In this document: piece by piece, positions 28,621-39,949 of the stretch
How the letters are laid out: every line of letters begins with the position of its first letter
Numbering within the stretch: the stretch's first letter is position 1
Source: Loxodes magnus
Lineage: Eukaryota > Ciliophora > Karyorelictea > Loxodida > Loxodidae
Direction: 5' to 3'
Assembly (NCBI GenBank): GCA_946699065.1
Contig: CAMPDV010000281.1
Location: 248,001 to 312,000 of the forward strand
Length of the DNA: 64,000 nt
The notes under the pieces: model-generated
The model's input: the letters and a program-made list of their open reading frames with translations, nothing else
Databases searched by the model: none
What the model was told of the DNA's origin: nothing
Made by a program: the position numbers and the translations under genes

Positions 28621-29937
28621 ATGGAATCAAATTAGAATGTTTTAGTTTGAATAGGATCCACTGGTCATGGTAAAACATCATGTATAAACAGTTATGCAGG
28701 TCTAACCTTGAGAACTGGAGCAGTTAATTCATGCACTTAGAATGTAGAATTTCATAAAAATAAAAAGGCTTTAGGATGAGTAGTGGACACACCTGGACTA
28801 AATGACAATAGAATAGGTGAGTAGTTTAGTAATGATTAAATTAGACAAGCGATATGGTTCAGTATCTTGGAAAAACAAAATTTAACTAATTCTATTTGGT
28901 TTGTGTATGTTTTAAATCCTCACTAAAGACCTACATATAAGGATATAGAATTTTATTTTAGTATTTTAGGAAATGATTATCTTAAAAGTACAGTTTTTGT
29001 TATCACAAAAAAAGATTTAAGTAAGGACTAAGATTTGTAGGAAATTGAGGGAATGCTGAGAGAATTAGAATTACGTTATCATTAGTAGTTACTATTTGTA
29101 CATTGGAAAAATAGAGAGTGTACTGAAGAAGAAATGAACTTATAAATAAGAGAACTAAATGATAAACTAAGAAGACTACCACCCTATTAAAGTCAAGAAA
29201 TTGTAAACTTCTAAAAACTTCTTGAAGAAGAAATTAAGACACAAAATACTAAAGAAGAAAACTTAGCAACAAGAGTAGTAGATTATTATGATTTAGAAGA
29301 AGTTCCAGAATAAAGAGAAAGAGATGTTGAATATTTTGAAACAGTTTATGAAGAATAAAAGGAAAAATAGTTTGTCTAGTAAGAATATGTTGAAAATGAA
29401 ACTTAAGAAAAAGAGGTGTAAAAGTAAAGAGTTTTATATAAGACAGAACAAGTTTAAAAGATAAGAAAAGTATAGATTGAGCGTTGAGGTTAAAAAAAAT
29501 ATTTTGGAAAGTTTGGTCCTAGATATAAATGAATTGAGGAAAGTTGAGAACCATATTATGAAAATGAATAAAAACCTTATATAGAATAATACACAGATAT
29601 TGAATACGTAACAGTTCCAGTAATAAGAACTCGTTAAGTAGAAGTGGAAGAAGTAAAATAAGTTCCAATCGAGGTGAAAAAAGTAAGATAAGAGATTTAT
29701 GTTGAGTTGGTCTAAAAAGAAGTAAATAAACAAAGAGATGAATGGTATGTGAAATACTCTGAGGAAGAAATTCGTGAAAAAGCGTTTGAATCCTTAAAGT
29801 AGAAAGTATTAAACCAATAAACTTAATAAAGCTATATTTGTTTCTATATATTCGTTTTTGGTAAATATTTCCATTTTAATATAATTTTTATTAAAAGTAT
29901 ACTTAACAATTATAATATAAGTCATTCAGAAAGATGA
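28621..29937 (+). CDS. AIG1-like GTPase, copy 14
   Basis: Intact 438-codon frame, C variant in the gene and T variant in the spacer. Confidence 0.85.
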
Positions 29938-30687
29938 GAAATTATAATATGATAGAACTTGAAAAGTTGTATAAGGTATTATGTAAGATTTGTGTATGAA
30001 GACGAAAACATCTAATATAGAAGAAAGCATTATACTTTCTGACTCAACTTAGAAGCTTGAAGATGAATAATCCACAAGGTGTACAGCTTAATTTCTTTAG
30101 TGAGTATTCATAAAGATTCGTATATATTTACTTTAATTATTTTATTAAAATATTTAAAGAAGCATAAATCTAAAAAACTATCCAAAAAATTGAAACTGAA
30201 AAATATTTATAAAGACAATCATAAAGATTGTAAGTAAAAAAAATTAATTGCTGATTCAAAAAGTGTGCATGCTTCTTCATAATGATAGACTATGAAAAGG
30301 CAAGACTAAAGATACATGCTTGTTGGTAAAGACTTTTTGGCAGATGCAATATGTTGCCGATTTACACTAAATATAGTAATTTAGTTCTTTATAAATGAGC
30401 ACTAATATTGTTTAAGTGATGATTATGTTTTTGAACTCCGAAAAAAATAATAAAGCAAGTAATTAGCTATAATAATTTGCAATAAATAGGGTAAACCTAT
30501 GACTTTAACATAACTGAAGATTTTACATTTTGATATAAGGTAAAATATTTTAAACTCTACTAAATTATGTTGCTAGTATGTTATAAAACAGTAGTTTTAT
30601 GTTTAATTTTGCATTATTTCTTTTATAAGTTTTTAAATCATACAATAAAGGTACTTTATAATAGAAACTATAAAGTCATTATATAAC

Positions 30688-32004
30688 ATGGAATCAAATT
30701 AGAATGTTTTAGTTTGAATAGGATCCACTGGTCATGGTAAAACATCATGTATAAACAGTTATGCAGGTCTAACCTTGAGAACTGGAGCAGTTAATTCATG
30801 CACTTAGAATGTAGAATTTCATAAAAATAAAAAGGCTTTAGGATGAGTAGTGGACACACCTGGACTAAATGACAATAGAATAGGTGAGTAGTTTAGTAAT
30901 GATTAAATTAGACAAGCGATATGGTTCAGTATCTTGGAAAAACAAAATTTAACTAATTCTATTTGGTTTGTGTATGTTTTAAATCCTCACTAAAGACCTA
31001 CATATAAGGATATAGAATTTTATTTTAGTATTTTAGGAAATGATTATCTTAAAAGTACAGTTTTTGTTATCACAAAAAAAGATTTAAGTAAGGACTAAGA
31101 TTTGTAGGAAATTGAGGGAATGCTGAGAGAATTAGAATTACGTTATCATTAGTAGTTACTATTTGTACATTGGAAAAATAGAGAGTGTACTGAAGAAGAA
31201 ATGAACTTATAAATAAGAGAACTAAATGATAAACTAAGAAGACTACCACCCTATTAAAGTCAAGAAATTGTAAACTTCTAAAAACTTCTTGAAGAAGAAA
31301 TTAAGACACAAAATACTAAAGAAGAAAACTTAGCAACAAGAGTAGTAGATTATTATGATTTAGAAGAAGTTCCAGAATAAAGAGAAAGAGATGTTGAATA
31401 TTTTGAAACAGTTTATGAAGAATAAAAGGAAAAATAGTTTGTCTAGTAAGAATATGTTGAAAATGAAACTTAAGAAAAAGAGGTGTAAAAGTAAAGAGTT
31501 TTATATAAGACAGAACAAGTTTAAAAGATAAGAAAAGTATAGATTGAGCGTTGAGGTTAAAAAAAATATTTTGGAAAGTTTGGTCCTAGATATAAATGAA
31601 TTGAGGAAAGTTGAGAACCATATTATGAAAATGAATAAAAACCTTATATAGAATAATACACAGATATTGAATACGTAACAGTTCCAGTAATAAGAACTCG
31701 TTAAGTAGAAGTGGAAGAAGTAAAATAAGTTCCAATCGAGGTGAAAAAAGTAAGATAAGAGATTTATGTTGAGTTGGTCTAAAAAGAAGTAAATAAACAA
31801 AGAGATGAATGGTATGTGAAATACTCTGAGGAAGAAATTCGTGAAAAAGCGTTTGAATCCTTAAAGTAGAAAGTATTAAACCAATAAACTTAATAAAGCT
31901 ATATTTGTTTCTATATATTCGTTTTTGGTAAATATTTCCATTTTAATATAATTTTTATTAAAAGTATACTTAACAATTATAATATAAGTCATTCAGAAAG
32001 ATGA
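30688..32004 (+). CDS. AIG1-like GTPase, copy 15
   Basis: Intact 438-codon frame, C variant in the gene and T variant in the spacer. Confidence 0.85.
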
Positions 32005-32754
32005 GAAATTATAATATGATAGAACTTGAAAAGTTGTATAAGGTATTATGTAAGATTTGTGTATGAAGACGAAAACATCTAATATAGAAGAAAGCATTAT
32101 ACTTTCTGACTCAACTTAGAAGCTTGAAGATGAATAATCCACAAGGTGTACAGCTTAATTTCTTTAGTGAGTATTCATAAAGATTCGTATATATTTACTT
32201 TAATTATTTTATTAAAATATTTAAAGAAGCATAAATCTAAAAAACTATCCAAAAAATTGAAACTGAAAAATATTTATAAAGACAATCATAAAGATTGTAA
32301 GTAAAAAAAATTAATTGCTGATTCAAAAAGTGTGCATGCTTCTTCATAATGATAGACTATGAAAAGGCAAGACTAAAGATACATGCTTGTTGGTAAAGAC
32401 TTTTTGGCAGATGCAATATGTTGCCGATTTACACTAAATATAGTAATTTAGTTCTTTATAAATGAGCACTAATATTGTTTAAGTGATGATTATGTTTTTG
32501 AACTCCGAAAAAAATAATAAAGCAAGTAATTAGCTATAATAATTTGCAATAAATAGGGTAAACCTATGACTTTAACATAACTGAAGATTTTACATTTTGA
32601 TATAAGGTAAAATATTTTAAACTCTACTAAATTATGTTGCTAGTATGTTATAAAACAGTAGTTTTATGTTTAATTTTGCATTATTTCTTTTATAAGTTTT
32701 TAAATCATACAATAAAGGTACTTTATAATAGAAACTATAAAGTCATTATATAAC

Positions 32755-34071
32755 ATGGAATCAAATTAGAATGTTTTAGTTTGAATAGGATCCACTGGTC
32801 ATGGTAAAACATCATGTATAAACAGTTATGCAGGTCTAACCTTGAGAACTGGAGCAGTTAATTCATGCACTTAGAATGTAGAATTTCATAAAAATAAAAA
32901 GGCTTTAGGATGAGTAGTGGACACACCTGGACTAAATGACAATAGAATAGGTGAGTAGTTTAGTAATGATTAAATTAGACAAGCGATATGGTTCAGTATC
33001 TTGGAAAAACAAAATTTAACTAATTCTATTTGGTTTGTGTATGTTTTAAATCCTCACTAAAGACCTACATATAAGGATATAGAATTTTATTTTAGTATTT
33101 TAGGAAATGATTATCTTAAAAGTACAGTTTTTGTTATCACAAAAAAAGATTTAAGTAAGGACTAAGATTTGTAGGAAATTGAGGGAATGCTGAGAGAATT
33201 AGAATTACGTTATCATTAGTAGTTACTATTTGTACATTGGAAAAATAGAGAGTGTACTGAAGAAGAAATGAACTTATAAATAAGAGAACTAAATGATAAA
33301 CTAAGAAGACTACCACCCTATTAAAGTCAAGAAATTGTAAACTTCTAAAAACTTCTTGAAGAAGAAATTAAGACACAAAATACTAAAGAAGAAAACTTAG
33401 CAACAAGAGTAGTAGATTATTATGATTTAGAAGAAGTTCCAGAATAAAGAGAAAGAGATGTTGAATATTTTGAAACAGTTTATGAAGAATAAAAGGAAAA
33501 ATAGTTTGTCTAGTAAGAATATGTTGAAAATGAAACTTAAGAAAAAGAGGTGTAAAAGTAAAGAGTTTTATATAAGACAGAACAAGTTTAAAAGATAAGA
33601 AAAGTATAGATTGAGCGTTGAGGTTAAAAAAAATATTTTGGAAAGTTTGGTCCTAGATATAAATGAATTGAGGAAAGTTGAGAACCATATTATGAAAATG
33701 AATAAAAACCTTATATAGAATAATACACAGATATTGAATACGTAACAGTTCCAGTAATAAGAACTCGTTAAGTAGAAGTGGAAGAAGTAAAATAAGTTCC
33801 AATCGAGGTGAAAAAAGTAAGATAAGAGATTTATGTTGAGTTGGTCTAAAAAGAAGTAAATAAACAAAGAGATGAATGGTATGTGAAATACTCTGAGGAA
33901 GAAATTCGTGAAAAAGCGTTTGAATCCTTAAAGTAGAAAGTATTAAACCAATAAACTTAATAAAGCTATATTTGTTTCTATATATTCGTTTTTGGTAAAT
34001 ATTTCCATTTTAATATAATTTTTATTAAAAGTATACTTAACAATTATAATATAAGTCATTCAGAAAGATGA
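32755..34071 (+). CDS. AIG1-like GTPase, copy 16 (last complete copy)
   Basis: Intact 438-codon frame ending in TGA at 34069-34071, followed by a full spacer and the start of the truncated seventeenth copy. Confidence 0.85.
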
Positions 34072-34821
34072 GAAATTATAATATGATAGAACTTGAAAAG
34101 TTGTATAAGGTATTATGTAAGATTTGTGTATGAAGACGAAAACATCTAATATAGAAGAAAGCATTATACTTTCTGACTCAACTTAGAAGCTTGAAGATGA
34201 ATAATCCACAAGGTGTACAGCTTAATTTCTTTAGTGAGTATTCATAAAGATTCGTATATATTTACTTTAATTATTTTATTAAAATATTTAAAGAAGCATA
34301 AATCTAAAAAACTATCCAAAAAATTGAAACTGAAAAATATTTATAAAGACAATCATAAAGATTGTAAGTAAAAAAAATTAATTGCTGATTCAAAAAGTGT
34401 GCATGCTTCTTCATAATGATAGACTATGAAAAGGCAAGACTAAAGATACATGCTTGTTGGTAAAGACTTTTTGGCAGATGCAATATGTTGCCGATTTACA
34501 CTAAATATAGTAATTTAGTTCTTTATAAATGAGCACTAATATTGTTTAAGTGATGATTATGTTTTTGAACTCCGAAAAAAATAATAAAGCAAGTAATTAG
34601 CTATAATAATTTGCAATAAATAGGGTAAACCTATGACTTTAACATAACTGAAGATTTTACATTTTGATATAAGGTAAAATATTTTAAACTCTACTAAATT
34701 ATGTTGCTAGTATGTTATAAAACAGTAGTTTTATGTTTAATTTTGCATTATTTCTTTTATAAGTTTTTAAATCATACAATAAAGGTACTTTATAATAGAA
34801 ACTATAAAGTCATTATATAAC

Positions 34822-35503
34822 ATGGAATCAAATTAGAATGTTTTAGTTTGAATAGGATCCACTGGTCATGGTAAAACATCATGTATAAACAGTTATGCAG
34901 GTCTAACCTTGAGAACTGGAGCAGTTAATTCATGCACTTAGAATGTAGAATTTCATAAAAATAAAAAGGCTTTAGGATGAGTAGTGGACACACCTGGACT
35001 AAATGACAATAGAATAGGTGAGTAGTTTAGTAATGATTAAATTAGACAAGCGATATGGTTCAGTATCTTGGAAAAACAAAATTTAACTAATTCTATTTGG
35101 TTTGTGTATGTTTTAAATCCTCACTAAAGACCTACATATAAGGATATAGAATTTTATTTTAGTATTTTAGGAAATGATTATCTTAAAAGTACAGTTTTTG
35201 TTATCACAAAAAAAGATTTAAGTAAGGACTAAGATTTGTAGGAAATTGAGGGAATGCTGAGAGAATTAGAATTACGTTATCATTAGTAGTTACTATTTGT
35301 ACATTGGAAAAATAGAGAGTGTACTGAAGAAGAAATGAACTTATAAATAAGAGAACTAAATGATAAACTAAGAAGACTACCACCCTATTAAAGTCAAGAA
35401 ATTGTAAACTTCTAAAAACTTCTTGAAGAAGAAATTAAGACACAAAATACTAAAGAAGAAAACTTAGCAACAAGAGTAGTAGATTATTATGATTTAGAAG
35501 AAG
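34822..35503 (+). pseudogene. GTPase copy 17, truncated at the right array junction
   Basis: The complete GTPase domain (227 codons, including P-loop, DTPG and TKKD) is present. The array then ends and unrelated AT-rich DNA follows from 35504. The frame stays open into the flank, so a chimeric protein without the charged region and the tail is possible. Together with the truncated copy at 2423-3058 it adds up to about one gene. Confidence 0.75.
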
Positions 35504-37122
35504 AAATCACTTTATAATTTTAAACTCAGATTAAATATTTTCTTGGCTTGCCAACTTCCGTTCATACTTTAAACATCTATGAAAATGTTTGTCATTAGAA
35601 ATTTAATATTTATGAAAAAATAGTTGGATTTTATTTTTTAAAGTTCTAATTATTTTTAAGATTTGCTTTTTTATTAATTCTTTTATTAAAATTAATGCTT
35701 TTATACACTTATCCTCATATAAGACATATCTGTGAAAAAATACATAAGAAGGAATTATTAATATAATAAAAGTTTCGTAAATATAAATAAAAATATTCTT
35801 TCTTTAGTATATTAGCTAGTATTTACACTTTAAATATTTTTTATTTCTTTTTTACCTTTTCTTATTTAATTAATCTTAAAGGGTCTCATTTGCTTGAATC
35901 CAAATTTATCTTGAAATAATAAAAGTATATATGAGAAAGTCTTTTAATTAGCATTTATGAACCTTAGTTTTCTCATAAATATAAAGAAAAATATTTTAAA
36001 GCTTAATGATGAAATAAAGATATAAGGGAAATATTTTTAGTATATAAACTAAGGAGAAGCAATAATGTAAATAATCAAATCACATATTACTTATATTTAT
36101 TAGCATCAACATTATTTTATTTATTTAAGCTTAGCTCTTATATTAAAAATCTATAATATAAATTAAAATAAATTAACTAGATAGCAATAAAAACTAGAAG
36201 ATTCTTATGTATAGCATTTAAATTGAGATTTGAATAAATATATCTTAAAGGATAAAAGAAGTAATTGCTAATATAAAATTTAAGATAATAGCAAAATTTA
36301 TTATATTTAGATATACAAACCTTTATAGTCAATTAGTTATTATATAAGTATATATTATAGTTATTTTAATATGATACTTATAAATATCGTAATAAGAGAA
36401 ATCATATATATTTAAATAGGATAATATGCAAGAAGAAATAAAGGTATAAACTAATTGTAGTTAATACTAGTAATATTATCATTTTAATATGAATATTTTA
36501 CCTTCATATTTCAAATAAATTTGTATAATTAGTTAGTTTTGAAAAATTATTAAATGGTAAAATAGAAAATTCTTAAATAGCAATCTTTTAAATACTTGAC
36601 TAGATATATAAATATAACATGATGAACTAGAAGAGAGACAAGATATTTGTTTGAAAGGTTCTATAAGCTTAATTAGATTAAGTTATAAATCATAATTATA
36701 AACTAAATCAAATAAAAAATATGGAAAATTTAATAAAATATTAATAGTGAGTAGAGATTATTTACCACTTTTAAAGCTATTTTTTAAATATAAATCATAT
36801 ATATCATCTTTCGAAAAAATGAAATAAATTCATCGTTTAAAAAGTATCAGAGAAGGAATTAACTAATTACTCTCTAAGAAAGTAAATTAAATATTTTAGA
36901 AATTCAGAAAAAATTTAGAAACAAATAAATGAAATAGATTTTCTTTTTAACTTAGATAAATGAAATAATATATTTTTAATAGGTAGAATCATTTTGTTAT
37001 AAAATTATCTCGATTATCTTGATAGAATTAAATATTTTCATTTTATTTACTTGCTATTTTGAAGATTTTACAAATGGATTAGTCAATTTATATTTAAAAA
37101 GTATCTAGGTATAATTGTAGAA
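35504..37122. other. AT-rich region right of the array
   Basis: No recognisable gene. An 18-bp motif at 36385-36402 is shared exactly with 44812-44829 and lies about 20 bp before an ATG (36426) in both places. The frame after 36426 begins with several Glu/Lys codons but soon becomes compositionally indistinct, so I do not call a gene. Confidence 0.5.
36385..36402 (+). repeat. 18-bp motif, copy 1
   Basis: TATCGTAATAAGAGAAAT occurs here and at 44812-44829, followed in both by similar AT-rich sequence and GGATAATATG around a possible start codon. It could be a promoter or leader element, or the remnant of a dispersed repeat. Confidence 0.5.
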
Positions 37123-37196
37123 GACTCCGTAGCTCAATAGGTTAGAACGTTTGGCTGTTAACCAAAAGATCGGTGATTCAAGTCCACCCTGTGGCG
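37123..37196 (+). pseudogene. Degenerate tRNA-Asn (GTT)
   Basis: The 74-nt sequence has tRNA-Asn layout with anticodon loop CTGTTAA (anticodon GTT), a good anticodon stem (TTTGG/CCAAA) and a T-loop TTCAAGT. The acceptor stem GACTCCG/CTGTGGC has three mismatches, and the D-stem (GCTC/GAAC) and T-stem (GGTGA/CCACC) one each. A T5 run follows directly, as for Pol III. This many mismatches suggests a pseudogene; a divergent functional tRNA is less likely. Confidence 0.75.
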
Positions 37197-38077
37197 TTTT
37201 TGCCATCTTAAATTTGATCTTTTATTATTTAAAGAAAGAATTAATTATAATATGAATGTTAAATACTTATACATATACATCAAAATGTAATTCTCAAAAA
37301 TAGATTTTTATAACTACTATACCCTGCAAGAACATAACTGTACTGAGTTATTAGAGAATCATTTTAATTTAATAATAAAAGATACTTAATGATATTATTA
37401 ATTAAATAATTTATTATCTTTTATTTTTTGGACAACGATAAATGTTTACCTTTCCTAATGCGACATGAATATTAAAAAAAATGTAAAAATAATAAAATAA
37501 AAATGAGTAAAGATGCAAAGATACATATCAAGCATAAAAAGAATCCTTTTTGAGTTAGCAAGAAAATGCATTTTTTATTTTAAAGAATATATTGATTCTT
37601 TATTATTTTTCTTTATGCAATAATTTATAAATAGGAAAAATATTTACATCCTCTAAAATTCTTATCTAAAATATTCAATCAAATTATTTAATTATAGACA
37701 AAAATTATTAAAATTCCTACTAATACTGGACTCTTTAATATTGTATAAACTAAACTTATTTATAAAATTTCTGCTTTTGAAGTGATATTATCATTCTAGT
37801 ATAAATATCTTTATTTTTTTACACCTTTTTATGAATTTTTTATTTATGATATCTTTATTTTTGAATAAAAGTATCATGACTTTGGGAAAAAAATACTAAT
37901 TGATGCTTAAATACCTTTGTTTATTTATAGCAAATGAATAATCATAAATATATAGTATAATCTATTTATTTAAAGTTCTTATAAGCAAGAATTATATATT
38001 TATCGATGAGAGTTTACTTAGTATTTTTATTTAATCTAGGAAAATTTTTGATTTTAAAATAAGACTAATTACTAAAA
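37197..38077. other. AT-rich spacer between tRNA-Asn and tRNA-Pro
   Basis: No gene, RNA or repeat recognised; composition is close to the left flank of the array. Confidence 0.5.
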
Positions 38078-38149
38078 GGGCTGTTCCGGGAATTGAACCC
38101 GGGACCTCTCGCACCCTAAGCGAGAATCATACCACTAGACCAAACAACC
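38078..38149 (-). tRNA. tRNA-Pro (AGG), copy 1
   Basis: A 72-nt cloverleaf on the minus strand: acceptor GGTTGTT/AACAGCC with one G-T pair, anticodon arm CTCGC-TTAGGGT-GCGAG (anticodon AGG), T-arm CCGGG-TTCAATT-CCCGG, and C at the discriminator. It is identical to the tRNA at 46568-46639 on the other strand. A short T4 run follows the 3' end. Confidence 0.95.
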
Positions 38150-38290
38150 TTTTAATATAATACTAACTATTATTATAAATAAAGCTCTTTTAATTTAATT
38201 ATAAAATAATAGAAGATTAACTAGATTCTTTCCATAATTTGTATATAAGCAATTGCTTTATTCACATATTTTAATCATCTATGTTTTTGT
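38078..38290 (-). repeat. Inverted duplication with tRNA-Pro, left arm
   Basis: The tRNA-Pro and about 140 bp of its 5' flank match the region 46421-46639 on the opposite strand. The flank shares long blocks, for example TTGCTTATATACAAATTAT, with substitutions and small indels. The 3' flanks do not match, so the duplication ends at the tRNA terminator. Confidence 0.8.
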
Positions 38291-38958
38291 TCTTTTAATT
38301 ATCGTTTCAAATATAACTTTAAAGATTTTTAGTTTTGACGCAAATAGATAAAACTGACATTCAGCTAAGATAATTATTTTTTCTAATTTATCTTCAATTC
38401 TTGTTTTATTTTTTGTTGTTTGAAAGTTAATTTTCTTTAATTTAATCTTTTTTAAACTAAGACCAAGCTATTTTAGAAATATTTTGTTTAGATTTATTAA
38501 ACTGTTTCTAATTTTTTATTGCTAGGTCATTTAATATTTAATGACTTAAGCAGGAATTCTTTATTATGGTTTTTTCTTTACTATCTCCTACTTAATCAAC
38601 AATTTCAACATTTACAATTATATCTTAATATAACTAATATTCTAAACTTAAATCCCTAATATTAGAAACTATTTATTAAACTACATCTCATTCATTTCTA
38701 CTCCTGCATATCAGTTTAAAAATATTTTCTTAACATAGAAGTAAACTATAGATCCAAATAGCTTTTTACATCATTTTACTTGATAACTAAATTAGCAGGA
38801 CTTAGATACCTGCTCTCCCGATTTAGTTAATAAAGCTCATAACAATTAGCAAATTCTTCTAAACAACTGAAATGTGAATAGTGATATTTCAATCTCTTCA
38901 AAACCTAGAATTAATTGAAATCCTCCAAAAACTAAATTATTATATATATAAATAAATA
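38291..38958. other. Region without a recognised gene, upstream of a structured RNA
   Basis: AT-rich. Minus-strand frames contain many Leu/Ile/Phe codons but no motif I can name. A TATATATATAAATAAATA stretch (38941-38958) sits just before the structured RNA and could be its TATA box. Confidence 0.4.
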
Positions 38959-39191
38959 GGGGGAGCAATCTTCCAACTGAAACTGACTTAAACTATGGTA
39001 CCAGGAAGTATCCCATAGGCGAAAAACCAGCCAAGAGAAAAGAAGATATGATTGAAGAGGCATCAAGTAGCATTAATGACGAAAGATGCCAAATACTAAG
39101 GTCTTAGGTAGCATTCCGATCGCAGCCCTATAGAAGACAAATTAACAAAGGGAATGCTAGCACAGTGGAAGACTCCAACAAGGAATTTTTT
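38959..39191 (+). ncRNA. Structured Pol III-type RNA candidate, class unknown
   Basis: This block is far more GC-rich than its surroundings and lacks coding character. Its ends pair: GGAG (38962-38965) and TCTTCCA (38969-38975) with TGGAAGA (39166-39172) and CTCC (39173-39176). Inside are TATGG/CCATA (38994-38998 with 39013-39017), GGCATC/GATGCC (39059-39064 with 39085-39090) and TAGCATTCC/GGAATGCTA (39109-39117 with 39151-39159). A T6 run (39186-39191) looks like a Pol III terminator, and a TATA-like stretch precedes it. Size and closing stem would suit RNase P, RNase MRP, SRP or telomerase RNA, but I find no conserved core or telomere template that decides. Confidence 0.6.
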
Positions 39192-39472
39192 AACTTTAAG
39201 AATCTTTATTAAAGAGCTGCGCAGAATTGAGGTACTACTCGCTCTATAATCTCATTTATTTATTATTATTATACGGATCTATACTTCCAATCTCTGACAA
39301 CTAGATAATTAAAGGTTAATATAAATTAATCCTAATTATAGACATTTGATATAATTAAATTTTCTTAGAGAAAGGATTTATTGGATCATTAGTATCTTAA
39401 TATAACTTCACTGGATATGTGCTATAGCCTAAATTTTATTTATTTTGATAAATGCTGAATTAGCATGAAATA

Positions 39473-39676
39473 TTAGAAATTTTGACTAGTAAAACTTTTG
39501 CAATTAAGAGAATTAATAAGTTTATTGAAATTGAACATTAAATGAAAATTGCGAAGATTCGGCAAGATGATTAGAATTCTCGAACATTCCTTACTTACCT
39601 TTAAAAATTTTTTAGTTACCGTGACAATACTTTGATGAGTATGAATATTTTCCAGACCTTCAATCCTCAAATACAT
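39473..39676 (-). CDS. Leucine-rich fragment, minus strand
   Basis: An uninterrupted 67-codon frame free of all three stop codons. Its second half has leucine-repeat-like spacing (ILPNLRNFHLMFNFNKL), reminiscent of leucine-rich repeats. A splice-donor-like GTAAGT lies inside it. In a genome that reads stops as sense, the boundaries are uncertain; it may be part of a longer decayed gene or a chance frame. Confidence 0.25.
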   Translation of the reverse strand: MYLRIEGLENIHTHQSIVTVTKKFLKVSKECSRILIILPNLRNFHLMFNFNKLINSLNCKSFTSQNF

Positions 39677-39949
39677 GAAGCTTCAGTTTTTGGTTTAAAA
39701 TTTCAGATTAGAGCGTAGATACAGAACTAAAATTTTAATAGTAAATTGCAGAGTTGAAGGAAGATAAATCGAGTACAATTTGAAATATAATTAGACTAGT
39801 AAATAATACAAAGCTTAATTAATAGAATACCAATTATAGTCATCAAGCCCCTATTTAGTAGTTTCCTTTAATGACTTAAATCAGGGATTCTTTTTTTATT
39901 TAGACTTAATCAAAAAATAATCCTTACGGTGTTGGTAAAACATTTTAAA

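Larger units (their letters stand above)
2434..35503. repeat. Tandem array of 16 near-identical 2067-bp units
   Basis: Sequence identity to the unit begins at 2434 and ends at 35503. The span of 33,070 bp equals 16 x 2067 (33,072) plus eight single-base insertions minus about 10 bp. Units are head to tail and almost identical. I saw two phased substitutions (C/T in the spacer, first at 3397; G/C in the gene, for example 21104 versus 23174) and +1 insertions in A or T runs. Each unit has a 1317-bp GTPase gene and a 750-bp spacer. The unit length is a multiple of three. The array starts at codon 231/232 of the gene and ends at codon 227/228, so the flanks interrupt the gene at nearly the same place. 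Confidence 0.97.

Noticed and set aside
2555-33867. Repeated 99-codon minus-strand frames in each unit (for example 2555-2854 and 4622-4921)
   Set aside because: They are antisense to the charged region of the GTPase gene, are Phe/Leu/Ile-rich as expected for the complement of Lys/Glu-rich codons, and repeat only because the unit repeats.
2434-35503. One giant array-wide polyprotein frame
   Set aside because: The unit length is a multiple of three, but eight single-base insertions and several TGA per spacer break it.
2434-35503. CRISPR-like or satellite interpretation of the array
   Set aside because: The unit is 2 kb, has no spacer variation and contains a conserved gene with a synonymous substitution.
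38959-39191. Naming the structured RNA as telomerase RNA or SRP RNA
   Set aside because: No telomere-like template and no conserved SRP helix 8 motif could be found by eye.
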